This document shows, one piece after another, positions 9,252 to 18,217 of a stretch of 64,000 bases of DNA. The DNA comes from Moduliflexus sp964602655 (lineage in GTDB: Bacteria; Moduliflexota; Moduliflexia; Moduliflexales; Moduliflexaceae). The notes under the pieces are model-generated. The model was not told where the DNA came from. It worked only from the letters and a program-made list of their open reading frames with translations, and did not search any database. A program made the position numbers and the translations under genes. Position 1 is the stretch's first letter, and each line of letters starts with the position of its first letter. The DNA lies in the NCBI GenBank assembly GCA_964602655.1, contig CAZRSF010000005.1, forward strand, positions 60,229-124,228. Reading direction: 5' to 3'.

Positions 9252-10982
9252 TTACGATTGGCCGACTAACTCGGCGGAATCTTCCTGTTCGATCTCCGCT
9301 TTCAACTGCGGATACTTCTCCTGCGCCGGATAGAGACGCAAAATTTCTTCCTGCACGCGCAGAATCAATTTTCGTAACGATTGCCGTTGAATCGCGGCGA
9401 TTGACACGCCATGATAACGAGCGCAGATTGTTTGTGCGAAGCTCGCCTCAACCTGATCTTCTTTGTTGAAGACCATCAACTGCGGGATGTCCTGCAATTC
9501 CAACTCTTCTAAAATCGTCTGCACCGCCGCGATCTGCTCCTCGAATTCAGGACTGCCGATGTCCACGACATGCAGCAGCAAATCCGCGTCTTCCAATTCT
9601 TCCAGCGTCGCCCGGAACGCCTCAATCAAGTCTTTGGGCAGATTCCGCAAAAAGCCGACCGTATCGGTGATAATCACCTCAATATCTTTGGGAAACCGCA
9701 GGCGGCGGCTCGTCGGATCAAGCGTCGCGAACATCTGGTTTTTGACCTCGACCTCGCTATGCGTCAGCGCGTTCAGCAGCGTGGATTTTCCGGCGTTGGT
9801 ATAGCCGACAATCGAGATGATCGGCACGTCATTGCGCTGACGGCGAGCGCGGCGCTGCTTGCGCCCCGTGCGAAGATGTTCGATCTCTTTTTCCAAATTC
9901 CGAATCCGGTCGCGGGCGCGGCGGCGATCAATCTCCAATTTCGTTTCGCCCGGCCCGCGCGCGCCGATGCCGCCCGTAATTCTGGACAGCGCGTCATCGC
10001 GTGTGCCGAGGCGCGGCAATTGATATTTCAACTGCGCGAGTTCCACCTGCACTTTGCCGACGCGGCTATGCGCGCGCTGCGCGAAAATATCGAGGATCAA
10101 TTGCGTCCGATCAACGATTTTCAGTTCCGTCGTGTCGCTGATCATCTTATTCTGCGCCGGCGTCAACTCATGATCGAAAATCAGCATATCCGCGCCGACC
10201 TGGAAACTCCGCATAATCAGTTCGTTCAGCTTCCCCTTGCCGATCAGGAATTTCGGGTCTATTTTCGGGCGATGCTGCAACACCGCATCCATGACGATCA
10301 ATCCGGCGGCTTCGGCCAATTCCTGCAATTCCCGCAACGATTCTTCTGCAACGGCGCGTTGACCGTTCGACACGCCGACCAGCATCGCGCGTTCGCGAGA
10401 ATCGTCAACCTGCCGCCCTTCCCGTCCGCGCTGAAATTCCTCTTCCAGCGCATGGATGAATTCATCGAATTGCAGCGTCACCTGCCCCGGATACATCGGC
10501 TCCAGCACTTCCCAGCGTTTTTGCTCCGGGTTTTCCGGCACAAGATGTGCGAAGTAGTATTTCGCCGGGAGGCCGTACTGATTGATCGTGATCGCGCCGA
10601 CCATATCGAAACGCAGCAGCGCCAAATCGGTCAAATCCTCCTGACTGAGCGGCGTATCCGTGAGATGCGTATGCAGATAGCGCAGGCCGCGCAGTCGCAG
10701 ATATCCGGCGCGGAAACGGCCTAACGGCGGGATTTCGATTTGCCGGTGATCGCCGATGACGACGTCCTCCACCGCGCCTTTCCGGTTGACAAGGATGCCG
10801 ATCTGTCGCGCGAGTTCGGCGGAAAGTTCGGTCAGATAATTGGCGAGTTCCTGCGTGATGACCTGATCTGCGGAGATTTTTCTGCGGTAAATCCGTTCAA
10901 GACGGTCAAGTTGATTCGGTTTTAAGCCTGTAAGGTTTCCGTGAATTTTTCGAATAGAAGGAATGGTTGTCACGGATTGCAC
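9252..10982 (-). CDS. hflX: GTPase HflX, long form
   Basis: 576 residues. The HflX domain carries the family motif 'GGIGARGPGETKLE' before the G domain; the G domain shows 'GYTNAGKST' (P loop), 'DTVGFLRNLP' (G3) and 'FNKED' (G4). HflX binds the 50S subunit and splits stalled ribosomes under stress. The usual length is about 430; here about 190 extra N-terminal residues precede the canonical HflX N-domain, as in some deltaproteobacterial and Gram-positive members. The predicted GTG start at 10982 falls inside an inverted repeat (10968-11042) and has no ribosome site. A second GTG at 10973 is equally possible, so the exact N-terminus is uncertain. Confidence 0.95.
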   Translation of the reverse strand: MQSVTTIPSIRKIHGNLTGLKPNQLDRLERIYRRKISADQVITQELANYLTELSAELARQIGILVNRKGAVEDVVIGDHRQIEIPPLGRFRAGYLRLRGLRYLHTHLTDTPLSQEDLTDLALLRFDMVGAITINQYGLPAKYYFAHLVPENPEQKRWEVLEPMYPGQVTLQFDEFIHALEEEFQRGREGRQVDDSRERAMLVGVSNGQRAVAEESLRELQELAEAAGLIVMDAVLQHRPKIDPKFLIGKGKLNELIMRSFQVGADMLIFDHELTPAQNKMISDTTELKIVDRTQLILDIFAQRAHSRVGKVQVELAQLKYQLPRLGTRDDALSRITGGIGARGPGETKLEIDRRRARDRIRNLEKEIEHLRTGRKQRRARRQRNDVPIISIVGYTNAGKSTLLNALTHSEVEVKNQMFATLDPTSRRLRFPKDIEVIITDTVGFLRNLPKDLIEAFRATLEELEDADLLLHVVDIGSPEFEEQIAAVQTILEELELQDIPQLMVFNKEDQVEASFAQTICARYHGVSIAAIQRQSLRKLILRVQEEILRLYPAQEKYPQLKAEIEQEDSAELVGQS

Positions 10983-11042
10983 GAATCTTCACGAATTTTT
11001 AAAGCAGAAGCGATTCGTGTTTATTCGTGCAATTCGTGGCAA
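10968..11042. repeat. Imperfect 75-nt inverted repeat rich in 'attcgtg' (family K)
   Basis: Arms contain repeated ATTCGTG/CACGAAT words around a central AAAGCAGAAG loop. It overlaps the first codons of hflX, so it either contributes the start region or has invaded it. Related in style to 33511-33634 and 44277-44347, which use CACGAAA words. Confidence 0.7.
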
Positions 11043-11045
11043 CCC

Positions 11046-11723
11046 TTAACGTTGTTCGACAATTTCCAATGTTTGGCGCAATTTGACGATGCAATTCGGC
11101 GGCACATAGCCGGACGCGGTGGCATTCGGATAGACCAGGCTGCCGCGCCCGATCAGCGTACCAGGATTCAGGACGGAATTACACCCGGTCTGGGCGTAAT
11201 CTCCCAAAATCGCGCCGAATTTCCGCAAGCCGCTGTCATACACTAATTCTCCAACTTTGACCGAGACATTTCCTTTGATCATTTTCAGATTCGAGAGTTT
11301 CGTCCCCGCGCCAAGATTGACCTTTTTGCCAAGAATACTGTCGCCGACATAGTTAAAATGCGGCGCGCCGCTCTGGTTAAGCAAAATGGCCGTTTTCAGT
11401 TCCGAGGTGTGACCGATGACGCAATTGTTCCCGGTCAGCACGTTGCCGCGAATGTATGCGCCCTGCCGCACCACTGTGTTTTCGCCGATAATTGTCGGTC
11501 CGGCAATATACGCGCCCGGTTCGACGACTGCGCCTTTGCCGAGATAGATGCGATCATCCGCGAGAAACGCGCCATCCATCACGGTGCCGTAAATGCCGGG
11601 CTGCAATGTGGCGGCGATGTAATCCGGCAGGCGTTTCAGCGCGTCCCAGACATAATCGAGTCCGGCAAACAGGTCGCCGTGCGTAAAGTCTGTCAAATCA
11701 AAAAAATCTTCTGGTTTCAGCAT
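11046..11723 (-). CDS. Left-handed beta-helix (hexapeptide repeat) protein, GlmU C-domain-like
   Basis: 225 residues built mostly of hexapeptide repeats ('VVEPGAYIAGPTIIGENT', 'GNNCVIGHTSELK', 'LIGRGSLVYPNATA'), the fold of acyltransferases such as the GlmU C-terminal half. Following an N-terminal helical segment ('FFDLTDFTHGDLFAGLDYVW') there is no nucleotidyltransferase domain, so this is the stand-alone acyltransferase form. 'LNQSGAPHFNYVGDSILG' resembles the GlmU/sugar-1-phosphate region, suggesting transfer of an acyl or acetyl group to a sugar nucleotide. The substrate is not known. It lies 63 bp upstream of hflX on the same strand. Confidence 0.8.
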   Translation of the reverse strand: MLKPEDFFDLTDFTHGDLFAGLDYVWDALKRLPDYIAATLQPGIYGTVMDGAFLADDRIYLGKGAVVEPGAYIAGPTIIGENTVVRQGAYIRGNVLTGNNCVIGHTSELKTAILLNQSGAPHFNYVGDSILGKKVNLGAGTKLSNLKMIKGNVSVKVGELVYDSGLRKFGAILGDYAQTGCNSVLNPGTLIGRGSLVYPNATASGYVPPNCIVKLRQTLEIVEQR

Positions 11724-11733
11724 AAGATATTCA

Positions 11734-11766
11734 AGGTGTCTGACACGTTCGACGTGTCAGACACCT
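11734..11766. repeat. 33-nt palindrome, 'GTGTCTGACAC' family (A1)
   Basis: Perfect 15-nt arms around TCG. Shares the GTCAGACAC/GTGTCTGAC core with 12696-12728, 21123-21157 and 30611-30643. It lies in the short gap between two minus-strand genes. Confidence 0.85.
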
Positions 11767-11774
11767 GCTGCGAA

Positions 11775-12392
11775 TTATTCCTCTTCCATGTACGCCACGC
11801 CGCCAGGCGCAGGCTTTTTCGGGAACAAATCATCAGAGGCATTCACGATACTGACGAGTTCCATCGTCCAATCAGCGGCTTCGACTTTGGCAACGCCCAA
11901 CACCGGCACATCAGCGCTCACCCACAGCGTCACGCCATCGGCGGGAACTTCTTGTATGGCGAATTCTCCGGCTTCGACCTGCACCCGGATCACGCTATCT
12001 TTATCGGCAGATTCAGGCGTCGGCTGCGGCAGGATTTCGTCTTTTCCCATTTTCGCGAGCGGCAGATCAATGACGCTCTCCGGGCGATCCATATTGGCCG
12101 GGCGGTGCATGATATACCGTTTTGCGGCATGAGTCTCGTTGTCTAACAAGGTTTGCGTAATCGAAAGCGGCTTGGAGTCCAACGTCATATACGTCGTGCG
12201 TTGCAGCCAGTAGCCGTCATTGTCAGCCGCCGCGATATTGTAACTGACATACGTCGTCAAATCGCCCGCCGACGAGCGCGTGATCACTTTGTATGTGACC
12301 GTCATATCCGTTTCGCCGAGCGCATACGCCGACATCGCGAAACCGGCCACACTCAACAGCAAGGTCATTATTGCAAATAGTTTCTTGTTCAC
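11775..12392 (-). CDS. Secreted protein of unknown function
   Basis: 205 residues from a GTG at 12392, chosen because it starts a clean signal peptide (VNKKLF..., hydrophobic core, cleavage after AYA near residue 22) and has AAAGGAG upstream. Longer in-frame starts would bury the signal. The mature protein looks beta-rich ('MTVTYKVITRSSAGDLTTYV', 'YWLQRTTYMTLDSKP') and ends with an acidic tail. The shape recalls periplasmic lipid-carrier-like or DUF3108-like proteins, but I cannot assign a family. It sits upstream of the beta-helix gene on the same strand, separated by palindrome A1. Confidence 0.65.
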   Translation of the reverse strand: MNKKLFAIMTLLLSVAGFAMSAYALGETDMTVTYKVITRSSAGDLTTYVSYNIAAADNDGYWLQRTTYMTLDSKPLSITQTLLDNETHAAKRYIMHRPANMDRPESVIDLPLAKMGKDEILPQPTPESADKDSVIRVQVEAGEFAIQEVPADGVTLWVSADVPVLGVAKVEAADWTMELVSIVNASDDLFPKKPAPGGVAYMEEE

Positions 12393-12695
12393 CTTCTTTG
12401 CTCCTTTGTCTGTTCGAATCATCTGATATGCGTTTTTCACGCAACCAGCGATTGTTTTTTCATTCACAATTAACAGAATACGAGTAATTGAGACAACGCA
12501 ACCAACATACGATGTCAGGCCGTCGCTTGTCAAGCTCTGAAAAGATATTTTCCGTAAATTCTCGCGGTGACGCAGAAGATCGCCTCGCGGCAACGCGACC
12601 GAACCGGGGGCGCGTAATATTTTCTTCTCCCGACAAAATTCTCTTGACGGTCTCTGATATTCGCAATGAAAGCCATTTTATCGAATAGAGGCAAT

Positions 12696-12728
12696 AGTTG
12701 TCAGACACGTTAAACGTGTCTGACAACT
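12696..12728. repeat. 33-nt palindrome, 'GTCAGACAC' family (A2)
   Basis: Perfect 16-nt arms around one A, 15 bp upstream of the ispD start. It may fold at the 5' end of the ispD transcript. Confidence 0.85.
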
Positions 12729-12743
12729 TATTATGGAACTAAT

Positions 12744-13460
12744 ATGAAATCATCGCAAACAACAGCCATTCTTGTGGCGGCTGGGACAGGCTCGCGCATG
12801 GGCGTTCAGGCGACGCCGAAACAATTTCTGCCGGTCGGCGGTATGCCGATTTTAGCGCATACGCTCAACATGTTCGACAGCGCGGCGGTTATTGACCATG
12901 TCGTGTTAGTGATTCGCGCCGAAGATCGGGAGCGCTGCGAAACGTTGATCGCCGAACATGGCATCGCGAAAACACTCACGATTGTGGACGGCGGCAAAGA
13001 GCGGCAGGATTCGGTCTTGCGCGGATTACGCGCCGCGCCGTCGCAGACCGAGATCGTGCTGATTCACGACGCCGTGCGGATGTTCGTGACGGTGGCGATT
13101 CTGCGCGAATCCATTGACGCGGCGCGGCAGATCGGCGCAAGCGTGGCTGCTGTTCCAGCCAAAGATACCATCAAAGAAGTCGCTGCCGTTGCGAACGACG
13201 CCGACGGGCGCTGGCCGGTCGTGTCGAAAACCTATAATCGCCGCTTGCTGTGGCAGATTCAGACGCCGCAAACGTTTCGCTTCCGCCTGATTCTCGATTG
13301 CTACGAACGAGCGGTTGCCGAGGGATTCGAGGCGACCGACGACGCGATGATGGCCGAGCATTTCGGCTTTCCGGTGGCGCTCGTGTCCGGCTCCTATCGG
13401 AATATCAAAATCACCACGCCTGACGATCTGCTGATCGCCGAGGCGTTTTTGCAACGATAA
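12744..13460 (+). CDS. ispD: 2-C-methyl-D-erythritol 4-phosphate cytidylyltransferase
   Basis: 238 residues, normal length. Catalyses CTP + MEP to CDP-ME, the third step of the MEP isoprenoid pathway. The N-terminal nucleotide-binding loop 'AAGTGSRMG' with 'PKQF', the 'HDAVR' metal-binding motif, and the 'QTPQTFR' and 'ATDDAMMAE' motifs are all present. It is followed by ispF on the same strand with a palindrome between them, so the two steps flanking IspE are co-located. No ribosome site is obvious before the ATG at 12744. Confidence 0.97.
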   Translation: MKSSQTTAILVAAGTGSRMGVQATPKQFLPVGGMPILAHTLNMFDSAAVIDHVVLVIRAEDRERCETLIAEHGIAKTLTIVDGGKERQDSVLRGLRAAPSQTEIVLIHDAVRMFVTVAILRESIDAARQIGASVAAVPAKDTIKEVAAVANDADGRWPVVSKTYNRRLLWQIQTPQTFRFRLILDCYERAVAEGFEATDDAMMAEHFGFPVALVSGSYRNIKITTPDDLLIAEAFLQR

Positions 13461-13497
13461 GAAGAGAGATAGAGCATTATTCTCGAAGATCGAACCC

Positions 13498-13530
13498 AAC
13501 CCTGCCAGGGTTTAAAACCCTGGCAAGGTT
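13498..13530. repeat. 33-nt palindrome, 'CCCTGCCAGGG' family (B1)
   Basis: Inverted repeat with a single mismatch (CAAGG against CAGGG), between ispD and ispF. The same family occurs at 22183, 30186, 33557, 54504 and 61996. Confidence 0.85.
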
Positions 13531-13597
13531 CTCACGAGGGCATGATGCTGTCAACAAGACATTCTTGCGTATCTCCCTTCCTCTCGTTCCTCTTATT

Positions 13598-14089
13598 ATG
13601 ACTGCACCACTTCCTTTTCGCGTCGGCATCGGGTATGACGCGCATCGTCTCGTTTCTGGCCGCGATCTGCTGCTTGGCGGCGTGAAGATTCCTTATGAAA
13701 AAGGGCTGCTCGGTCATTCCGACGCCGACGTGCTGATTCATGCCATCTGCGACGCCATGCTCGGCGCGCTCGGACTGGGCGACATCGGTCGTCATTTCCC
13801 GGATACCGATATTCAATACAAAGGCATTTCCAGCATGAAACTGCTCAAACATGTCGTCAAATTGATGCAGGCGCAGCAATACGCTATCGGCAATGTTGAC
13901 AGCATCATTATTGCCGAGAAACCGCGTCTCAGCGGCTATATCGAGGCGATGCGGACGAAATTGGCGCAGGCGCTGGAAACTGAGCCGCAATGTGTCAATG
14001 TGAAAGCGACGACGACCGAAGGGTTGGGGTTTACAGGAACGGGCGACGGAATTGCCGCCGAGGCCATTGTTCAGTTAGTCCGCGCATGA
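13598..14089 (+). CDS. ispF: 2-C-methyl-D-erythritol 2,4-cyclodiphosphate synthase
   Basis: 163 residues from the ATG at 13598, which gives the usual IspF N-terminus ('FRVGIGYDAHR'); the open frame extends further up from a TTG with no support. Converts CDP-ME 2-phosphate to ME-cPP with release of CMP. Zinc ligands Asp and His of 'GYDAH', the 'LGHSDADVLIHA' motif and 'ATTTEGLGFTG' are intact, so a functional trimer is expected. Pairs with ispD upstream. Confidence 0.97.
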   Translation: MTAPLPFRVGIGYDAHRLVSGRDLLLGGVKIPYEKGLLGHSDADVLIHAICDAMLGALGLGDIGRHFPDTDIQYKGISSMKLLKHVVKLMQAQQYAIGNVDSIIIAEKPRLSGYIEAMRTKLAQALETEPQCVNVKATTTEGLGFTGTGDGIAAEAIVQLVRA

Positions 14090-14358
14090 CAGGCCATTTT
14101 TTCAATTCTGAAGTTTTTGACTTGACTTTCCGATGCGAGCCAGAAAAGTCGAGCCTACTGCGCCTGGAAAATGTCTGGAAGGTTGAGGCGTCCTGATTTA
14201 TCCCGGCCACAGAAATTTAGTGAACACGCCTGCAAGCAATATGAAGACATCCACTTTCTCCTCTGAGGAGGGGGAAGGAGTGTGTAACACATCGCGTATC
14301 GGTTGCAGGAATTTTATGGTGAAGCGCTCAACACGATTGAATGAAAGGGTAACGGCTC

Positions 14359-15432
14359 ATGGCAGACAAATTCTCTCCGAAACATGACAAACAGAAAAAA
14401 GTAGAACACATTGAAGACATCCTTCATACCCCATTTCTTCAGAAAGCGTCAGATTGGACGCTGGCCAATCTCAAAACGATTGGCATGATCATCGCTGCGA
14501 TTATCGTGGTGGTTATTGCGGCGTATGGATGGACGAGCTATCAACAACGCGTCACAGAAAAGGCGCTGAATTTGGAAGGCAAAGCGGTGAAGCTGCATCA
14601 AGACGTGAAAGATGTTGCGGCGCAAGCGGCGGCGAAAGAAGACGAAAAGGCTGCCGTTGCGCAGGAACACCCCTATAAAGATGTTGTGGCCGCATATCAG
14701 GAAGTCATCAATAAATATGCCGGCACGGAGAGCGGAAAACGCGCCGTCTATATGCTTGGCAGCATTGCCTATGATACCGGAAAATATGATGAGGCCAAAA
14801 AATATTTTTCAGAGTATCTTGCTAAAAATTCCTCCGGTTATCTGGCTGTCAGCGCGGAAGAAGGCCTGGCCTATATTCTCGAACAGCAGGGGAAATTTCA
14901 GGAAGCGATAGACGCGCTGAAAAAAGTGGAAGGCAAGGCATCGGCAAGTCGTAAAACCGAGATTGCATTAGCGATTGGCCGCAATTATGAAGCCTTGACG
15001 CAGATTGATAACGCCAAAGCGACATATCAGCAAATCGTAGATTCCAATACGTCTGCTGCGTTGAAAGATCAGGCCAAAAAACGGCTGGAAATCATCGAAG
15101 CGCAGCAGAAAGTCGCCTTAGGCCCGGTTGCGCCGACCGAAGCCCCGCAAGCCGCCGCCACTCCGGCAGCCGCGACGACGGAACCGCCGACCGCTCCGGC
15201 AGACCAGACGCCGACCGAAGCCGCGCAAACGCCAGTAGAAGCCACCGCAGTTCCCGAAGCCGCCGCAACTCAAGAACCAACCATAGCGCCAGAGGCGACG
15301 GCAACAGCCGCTCCTGAGCCGACAGCGACCCCGGAACCGACGGCAACAGCCACTCCCGAGCCGACTGCGACGCCTGAGCCGACGGCAACTCCTGCGCCTG
15401 AAGCAACGGCCACGCCGACCCAAGTGAATTAA
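14359..15432 (+). CDS. Membrane-anchored TPR protein with Pro/Thr/Ala-rich tail
   Basis: 357 residues. A cytoplasmic N-terminus rich in Lys, one membrane helix (about 37-56, 'TIGMIIAAIIVVVIAAYGW'), a coiled segment, then several tetratricopeptide repeats (about 105-250), and finally about 95 residues of degenerate TPEPTATA repeats. The first part resembles YfgM-type TPR proteins, which associate with the Sec translocon and the periplasmic chaperone network. The tail is low-complexity and probably an extended spacer or wall/envelope-spanning arm; it is not a PEP-CTERM sorting signal. The repeat tract is a likely site of length variation. AAAGGGTAACGG precedes the start. Confidence 0.8.
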   Translation: MADKFSPKHDKQKKVEHIEDILHTPFLQKASDWTLANLKTIGMIIAAIIVVVIAAYGWTSYQQRVTEKALNLEGKAVKLHQDVKDVAAQAAAKEDEKAAVAQEHPYKDVVAAYQEVINKYAGTESGKRAVYMLGSIAYDTGKYDEAKKYFSEYLAKNSSGYLAVSAEEGLAYILEQQGKFQEAIDALKKVEGKASASRKTEIALAIGRNYEALTQIDNAKATYQQIVDSNTSAALKDQAKKRLEIIEAQQKVALGPVAPTEAPQAAATPAAATTEPPTAPADQTPTEAAQTPVEATAVPEAAATQEPTIAPEATATAAPEPTATPEPTATATPEPTATPEPTATPAPEATATPTQVN

Positions 15433-15451
15433 CGGGAATTGCCATGATAAC

Positions 15452-15491
15452 GGTTATTTCAGAAATGGGAGGTTTCGTTTCTGAAATAACC
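15452..15491. terminator. Hairpin after the TPR gene, possible terminator
   Basis: 14-nt perfect arms (GGTTATTTCAGAAA and its complement) around a 12-nt loop, 20 bp after the stop. There is no strong U run, so a Rho-independent terminator is possible but not certain; it could equally be another intergenic palindrome. Confidence 0.5.
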
Positions 15492-15535
15492 TTATTGAGT
15501 GATATCAGCCCCCTCAGAATACCATAAGGAAATAA

Positions 15536-17572
15536 ATGGACATAAAACGAAGAATTAATATCAATAAAATATTTTTCTGTGTTATTTTGTGCAGTGTATT
15601 TTGTGTGTTCATGGCATTCCAGGTATATGGGCAGGAAGCTCAGTTGAACGATGATGCCATGCGGGCGATGTTAGCTCTCAATTATTGCCACATGGCATTA
15701 GTCAATATTTTAACTTATGAAGATCGCATCATTTTAGATGAAGAATATAACAACATTATCAATAACATTAGTTTGTCAGCGATTCAAGATGAAGAGGTTT
15801 TGACGATTTTAAAGCAATTAATGGATACGCTGATGACGTTTAAACTAACAGAAGAGCAGACCGCGCGACTTCTTAAAATTTATGATCAACAAGTGGTAAA
15901 CTCTGTCTATGCAACGGCGACGCAAGGCTCGAAGGATGTAATAATGGCTCTTGGAGTCAAACAATTGATAGATCAACTACAAGCAACGACGCAAAAATCG
16001 GTTTTGGATGAAACGATAGATGGTATTTCTGGGGGATTCCCTGGCGTTCTTATTCATTTGGGCAGCGGATTTCTTAAAACGATCCTTACGGGGACAACTC
16101 CTCTTGTTGGAACAGAAGTAATAGCTTCTTATGTGTTATCGCAAGTCGGAGGTTTATATCAAAATTATCGAGAAAATACACAACTGTATCGTCAAGCCCT
16201 TGACGAGAAGCTCTGGAAATTAGATGTGCAAACTCTTCAAGCGATCCATGAGATGCGAAAATCGTTTCTTGAAGTCTATTGGACGCTTATGAAACGCTAT
16301 AATATTCCTGAGAATTTACGACTTACAGAAGACCAATTACGCAATGTTGTCGAAGTATTCAAAATTAAGGAAAAGGAAACAATTGAGGATGTAGAAAAAC
16401 GCTATCGCCAATTAGAAAGATTGCAGCAAGATTTTCAAGCGTTTCCCCCTTTTTGGTATAAGTTTGCTCGCACGGCTCAGGAGCTTGGATATTTCAAAGA
16501 AGCCCTCAAACTCTATCAGAAAATCGAACAAGAATATCGTCCATTTTTCAGGAAGGATCATGAATTAGCCGCGACACTCATGGATAAAGTCGTGTTAATT
16601 CAAGCTCTTAAACAAACTCATCCTGAAATATTAGCGCAATTAAACGTTGGGGATGATGTTTCAAAAGATTTGGAGCGAATTCTTGCCGAAAGTAATAGTG
16701 ATTGGCGTAATAATGCCTTTGTCGCTTTACAATATAAAGAATTAAAAAACTATGAGGCTGCTAAAAAACTCATCGTTCAAAATCTTGATAATGAAAAGGA
16801 AATGTCGTTAAATTTCAGGCTGTTGGGTGAAATTTATGCGCTTTCTGGCGAACAACAGGCATTGGTAGAACTAATTCGGCAGATGTCTCAAGATAACAGA
16901 GTAACCTATCAAGATACGGTCTATTTAATCGGCAAGGTTCAAGATCAACAAGATTTGCAGGACATGATCCAATCATTGCTCAGTCCTGTTATTACGGCAA
17001 CAAATTTTAGCGTCGAATCATCGCTACTTGGCGAGGACACTGTCAAAATAACAATCCCTGACGTTTGGATAAAAGAGCAGTCTCAGAATTTTAGTGTTAA
17101 AGCTCGCTTTGCGCAAGAGGATAAAACTGTAACCGCAGAGAAGAAAGTTGCTGTGGATAATGAAGCAAAGACAATGACGTTTTCTTTGCACGGAATTATG
17201 AATAAGGATGACATGCTTCGTAATAGAGTAGAATTGCCACTTGTTATCGAATTCGTTCATCCTGCCCAAACGATAGCCTTTTTGGTGAAAGCCAATGTTC
17301 AAGATGTGGCTGTTGAGAAAAATTTTCTTGATAAGTCTGTAGATGGTTCGAAACAGGTGTTTGATGATAGCGTAGGGTTTTATAAAGGGCTGTTTTCAAA
17401 GAAAGAGAATCAAGATTCCGAATCGGAAACGCCCAAAATTGATGCTTCGCAATCTCAGAAAATCGAGTCAAGGATCGTTTTTGACTTACAACGAGTTGCA
17501 ACGTCAAATGCCTGTTATCAAGTGAACGAAGGAAATAAGATCATACGATTTTCTCAATGCCAATCGAATTGA
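15536..17572 (+). CDS. Exported helical-repeat protein of unknown function, AT-rich
   Basis: 678 residues beginning with a signal peptide or anchor (residues 1-32, '...FMAFQVYG'). The next 250 residues are helical with one hydrophobic glycine-rich stretch ('GFPGVLIHLGSGFLKTIL') that may insert in a membrane. The middle is TPR-like ('KFARTAQELGYFKEALKLYQ') and a C-terminal beta-rich part ('TVKITIPDVWIKEQSQNFSV') follows. I recognise no named family. Codon use and base composition are markedly more AT-rich than both neighbours, which suggests transfer. TAAGGA precedes the ATG. It could be a surface or periplasmic scaffold; there is no enzymatic motif. Confidence 0.7.
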   Translation: MDIKRRININKIFFCVILCSVFCVFMAFQVYGQEAQLNDDAMRAMLALNYCHMALVNILTYEDRIILDEEYNNIINNISLSAIQDEEVLTILKQLMDTLMTFKLTEEQTARLLKIYDQQVVNSVYATATQGSKDVIMALGVKQLIDQLQATTQKSVLDETIDGISGGFPGVLIHLGSGFLKTILTGTTPLVGTEVIASYVLSQVGGLYQNYRENTQLYRQALDEKLWKLDVQTLQAIHEMRKSFLEVYWTLMKRYNIPENLRLTEDQLRNVVEVFKIKEKETIEDVEKRYRQLERLQQDFQAFPPFWYKFARTAQELGYFKEALKLYQKIEQEYRPFFRKDHELAATLMDKVVLIQALKQTHPEILAQLNVGDDVSKDLERILAESNSDWRNNAFVALQYKELKNYEAAKKLIVQNLDNEKEMSLNFRLLGEIYALSGEQQALVELIRQMSQDNRVTYQDTVYLIGKVQDQQDLQDMIQSLLSPVITATNFSVESSLLGEDTVKITIPDVWIKEQSQNFSVKARFAQEDKTVTAEKKVAVDNEAKTMTFSLHGIMNKDDMLRNRVELPLVIEFVHPAQTIAFLVKANVQDVAVEKNFLDKSVDGSKQVFDDSVGFYKGLFSKKENQDSESETPKIDASQSQKIESRIVFDLQRVATSNACYQVNEGNKIIRFSQCQSN

Positions 17573-17587
17573 AAAAAATGATTGATT

Positions 17588-18157
17588 ATGCCTATTCCTC
17601 AAAGAAAACAAGAAGTTATCACTGAAGACTCCTACCTTTTACAGGAACGGCAGGCCGCCGAACGACACGAATTCGACGCAGGCGAGATTGTCGCGATGGC
17701 GGGCGGCACGCGCTGGCATAATCTGCTTGCCGGACGGCTCTTTTCGGCCTTACTCCAACACCTTGACGGAAAGCCTTGCATCCCGTATATGGCTGACATG
17801 CGCCTCTATATCGAGACGCACCATCATTATGTGTATCCTGACGTGATGGTGGTCTGCCGGGAAGATGCGTATATCGCCGATGATATGGTCAATGACGCGA
17901 CGGTTGTGGCTGAAATTTTGTCTCCCGGCACAGAAGCCTATGATCGCGGACGAAAGTTTTTGCATTATCAACGTCTGCCGTCGCTCCGAGAATACGCGCT
18001 CATCAGCCAATCGGCGATGCAAGTGGAAATCTTTCGGCGCGGAGAAGAACGGAAATGGCAATACGAACGCTTAGAACAGCCGACAGAGGTGTTGAGCCTG
18101 GAAAATCTGCAATTTACGATAACGTTAGCGGAACTGTATAAAGCGATTCGATTTTAG
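17588..18157 (+). CDS. Uma2-family putative endonuclease
   Basis: 189 residues from the ATG at 17588. Uma2 (DUF820) proteins have a PD-(D/E)XK nuclease fold and are expanded in cyanobacteria, Chloroflexi and other environmental phyla, often next to mobile elements. The signature is present: 'RHEFDAGEIVAMAGGT', 'YVYPDVMVV' (Asp), 'VAEILSPGTEAYDRGRK' (Glu and Lys), 'LREYALIS'. The biological substrate is unknown in all members I know of. It directly follows the AT-rich exported gene but has normal composition. Confidence 0.9.
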   Translation: MPIPQRKQEVITEDSYLLQERQAAERHEFDAGEIVAMAGGTRWHNLLAGRLFSALLQHLDGKPCIPYMADMRLYIETHHHYVYPDVMVVCREDAYIADDMVNDATVVAEILSPGTEAYDRGRKFLHYQRLPSLREYALISQSAMQVEIFRRGEERKWQYERLEQPTEVLSLENLQFTITLAELYKAIRF

Positions 18158-18217
18158 ATTCGGTTTCGCCCCGCGACGCCAATATGAGCTTTTTTACCCC
18201 AGAAAGGACATTGTAAC

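Noticed and set aside
9570..10724. Long plus-strand open frame opposite hflX
   Set aside because: It runs fully antisense to a well-conserved HflX, its product is Arg/Gln/His-rich without domains, and the frame is open only because of the codon bias of hflX.
14359..15432. PEP-CTERM type sorting signal in the Pro/Thr-rich tail
   Set aside because: The PEP triplets are part of a degenerate TPEPTATA repeat; there is no following membrane helix with a basic end, so it is a low-complexity tail.
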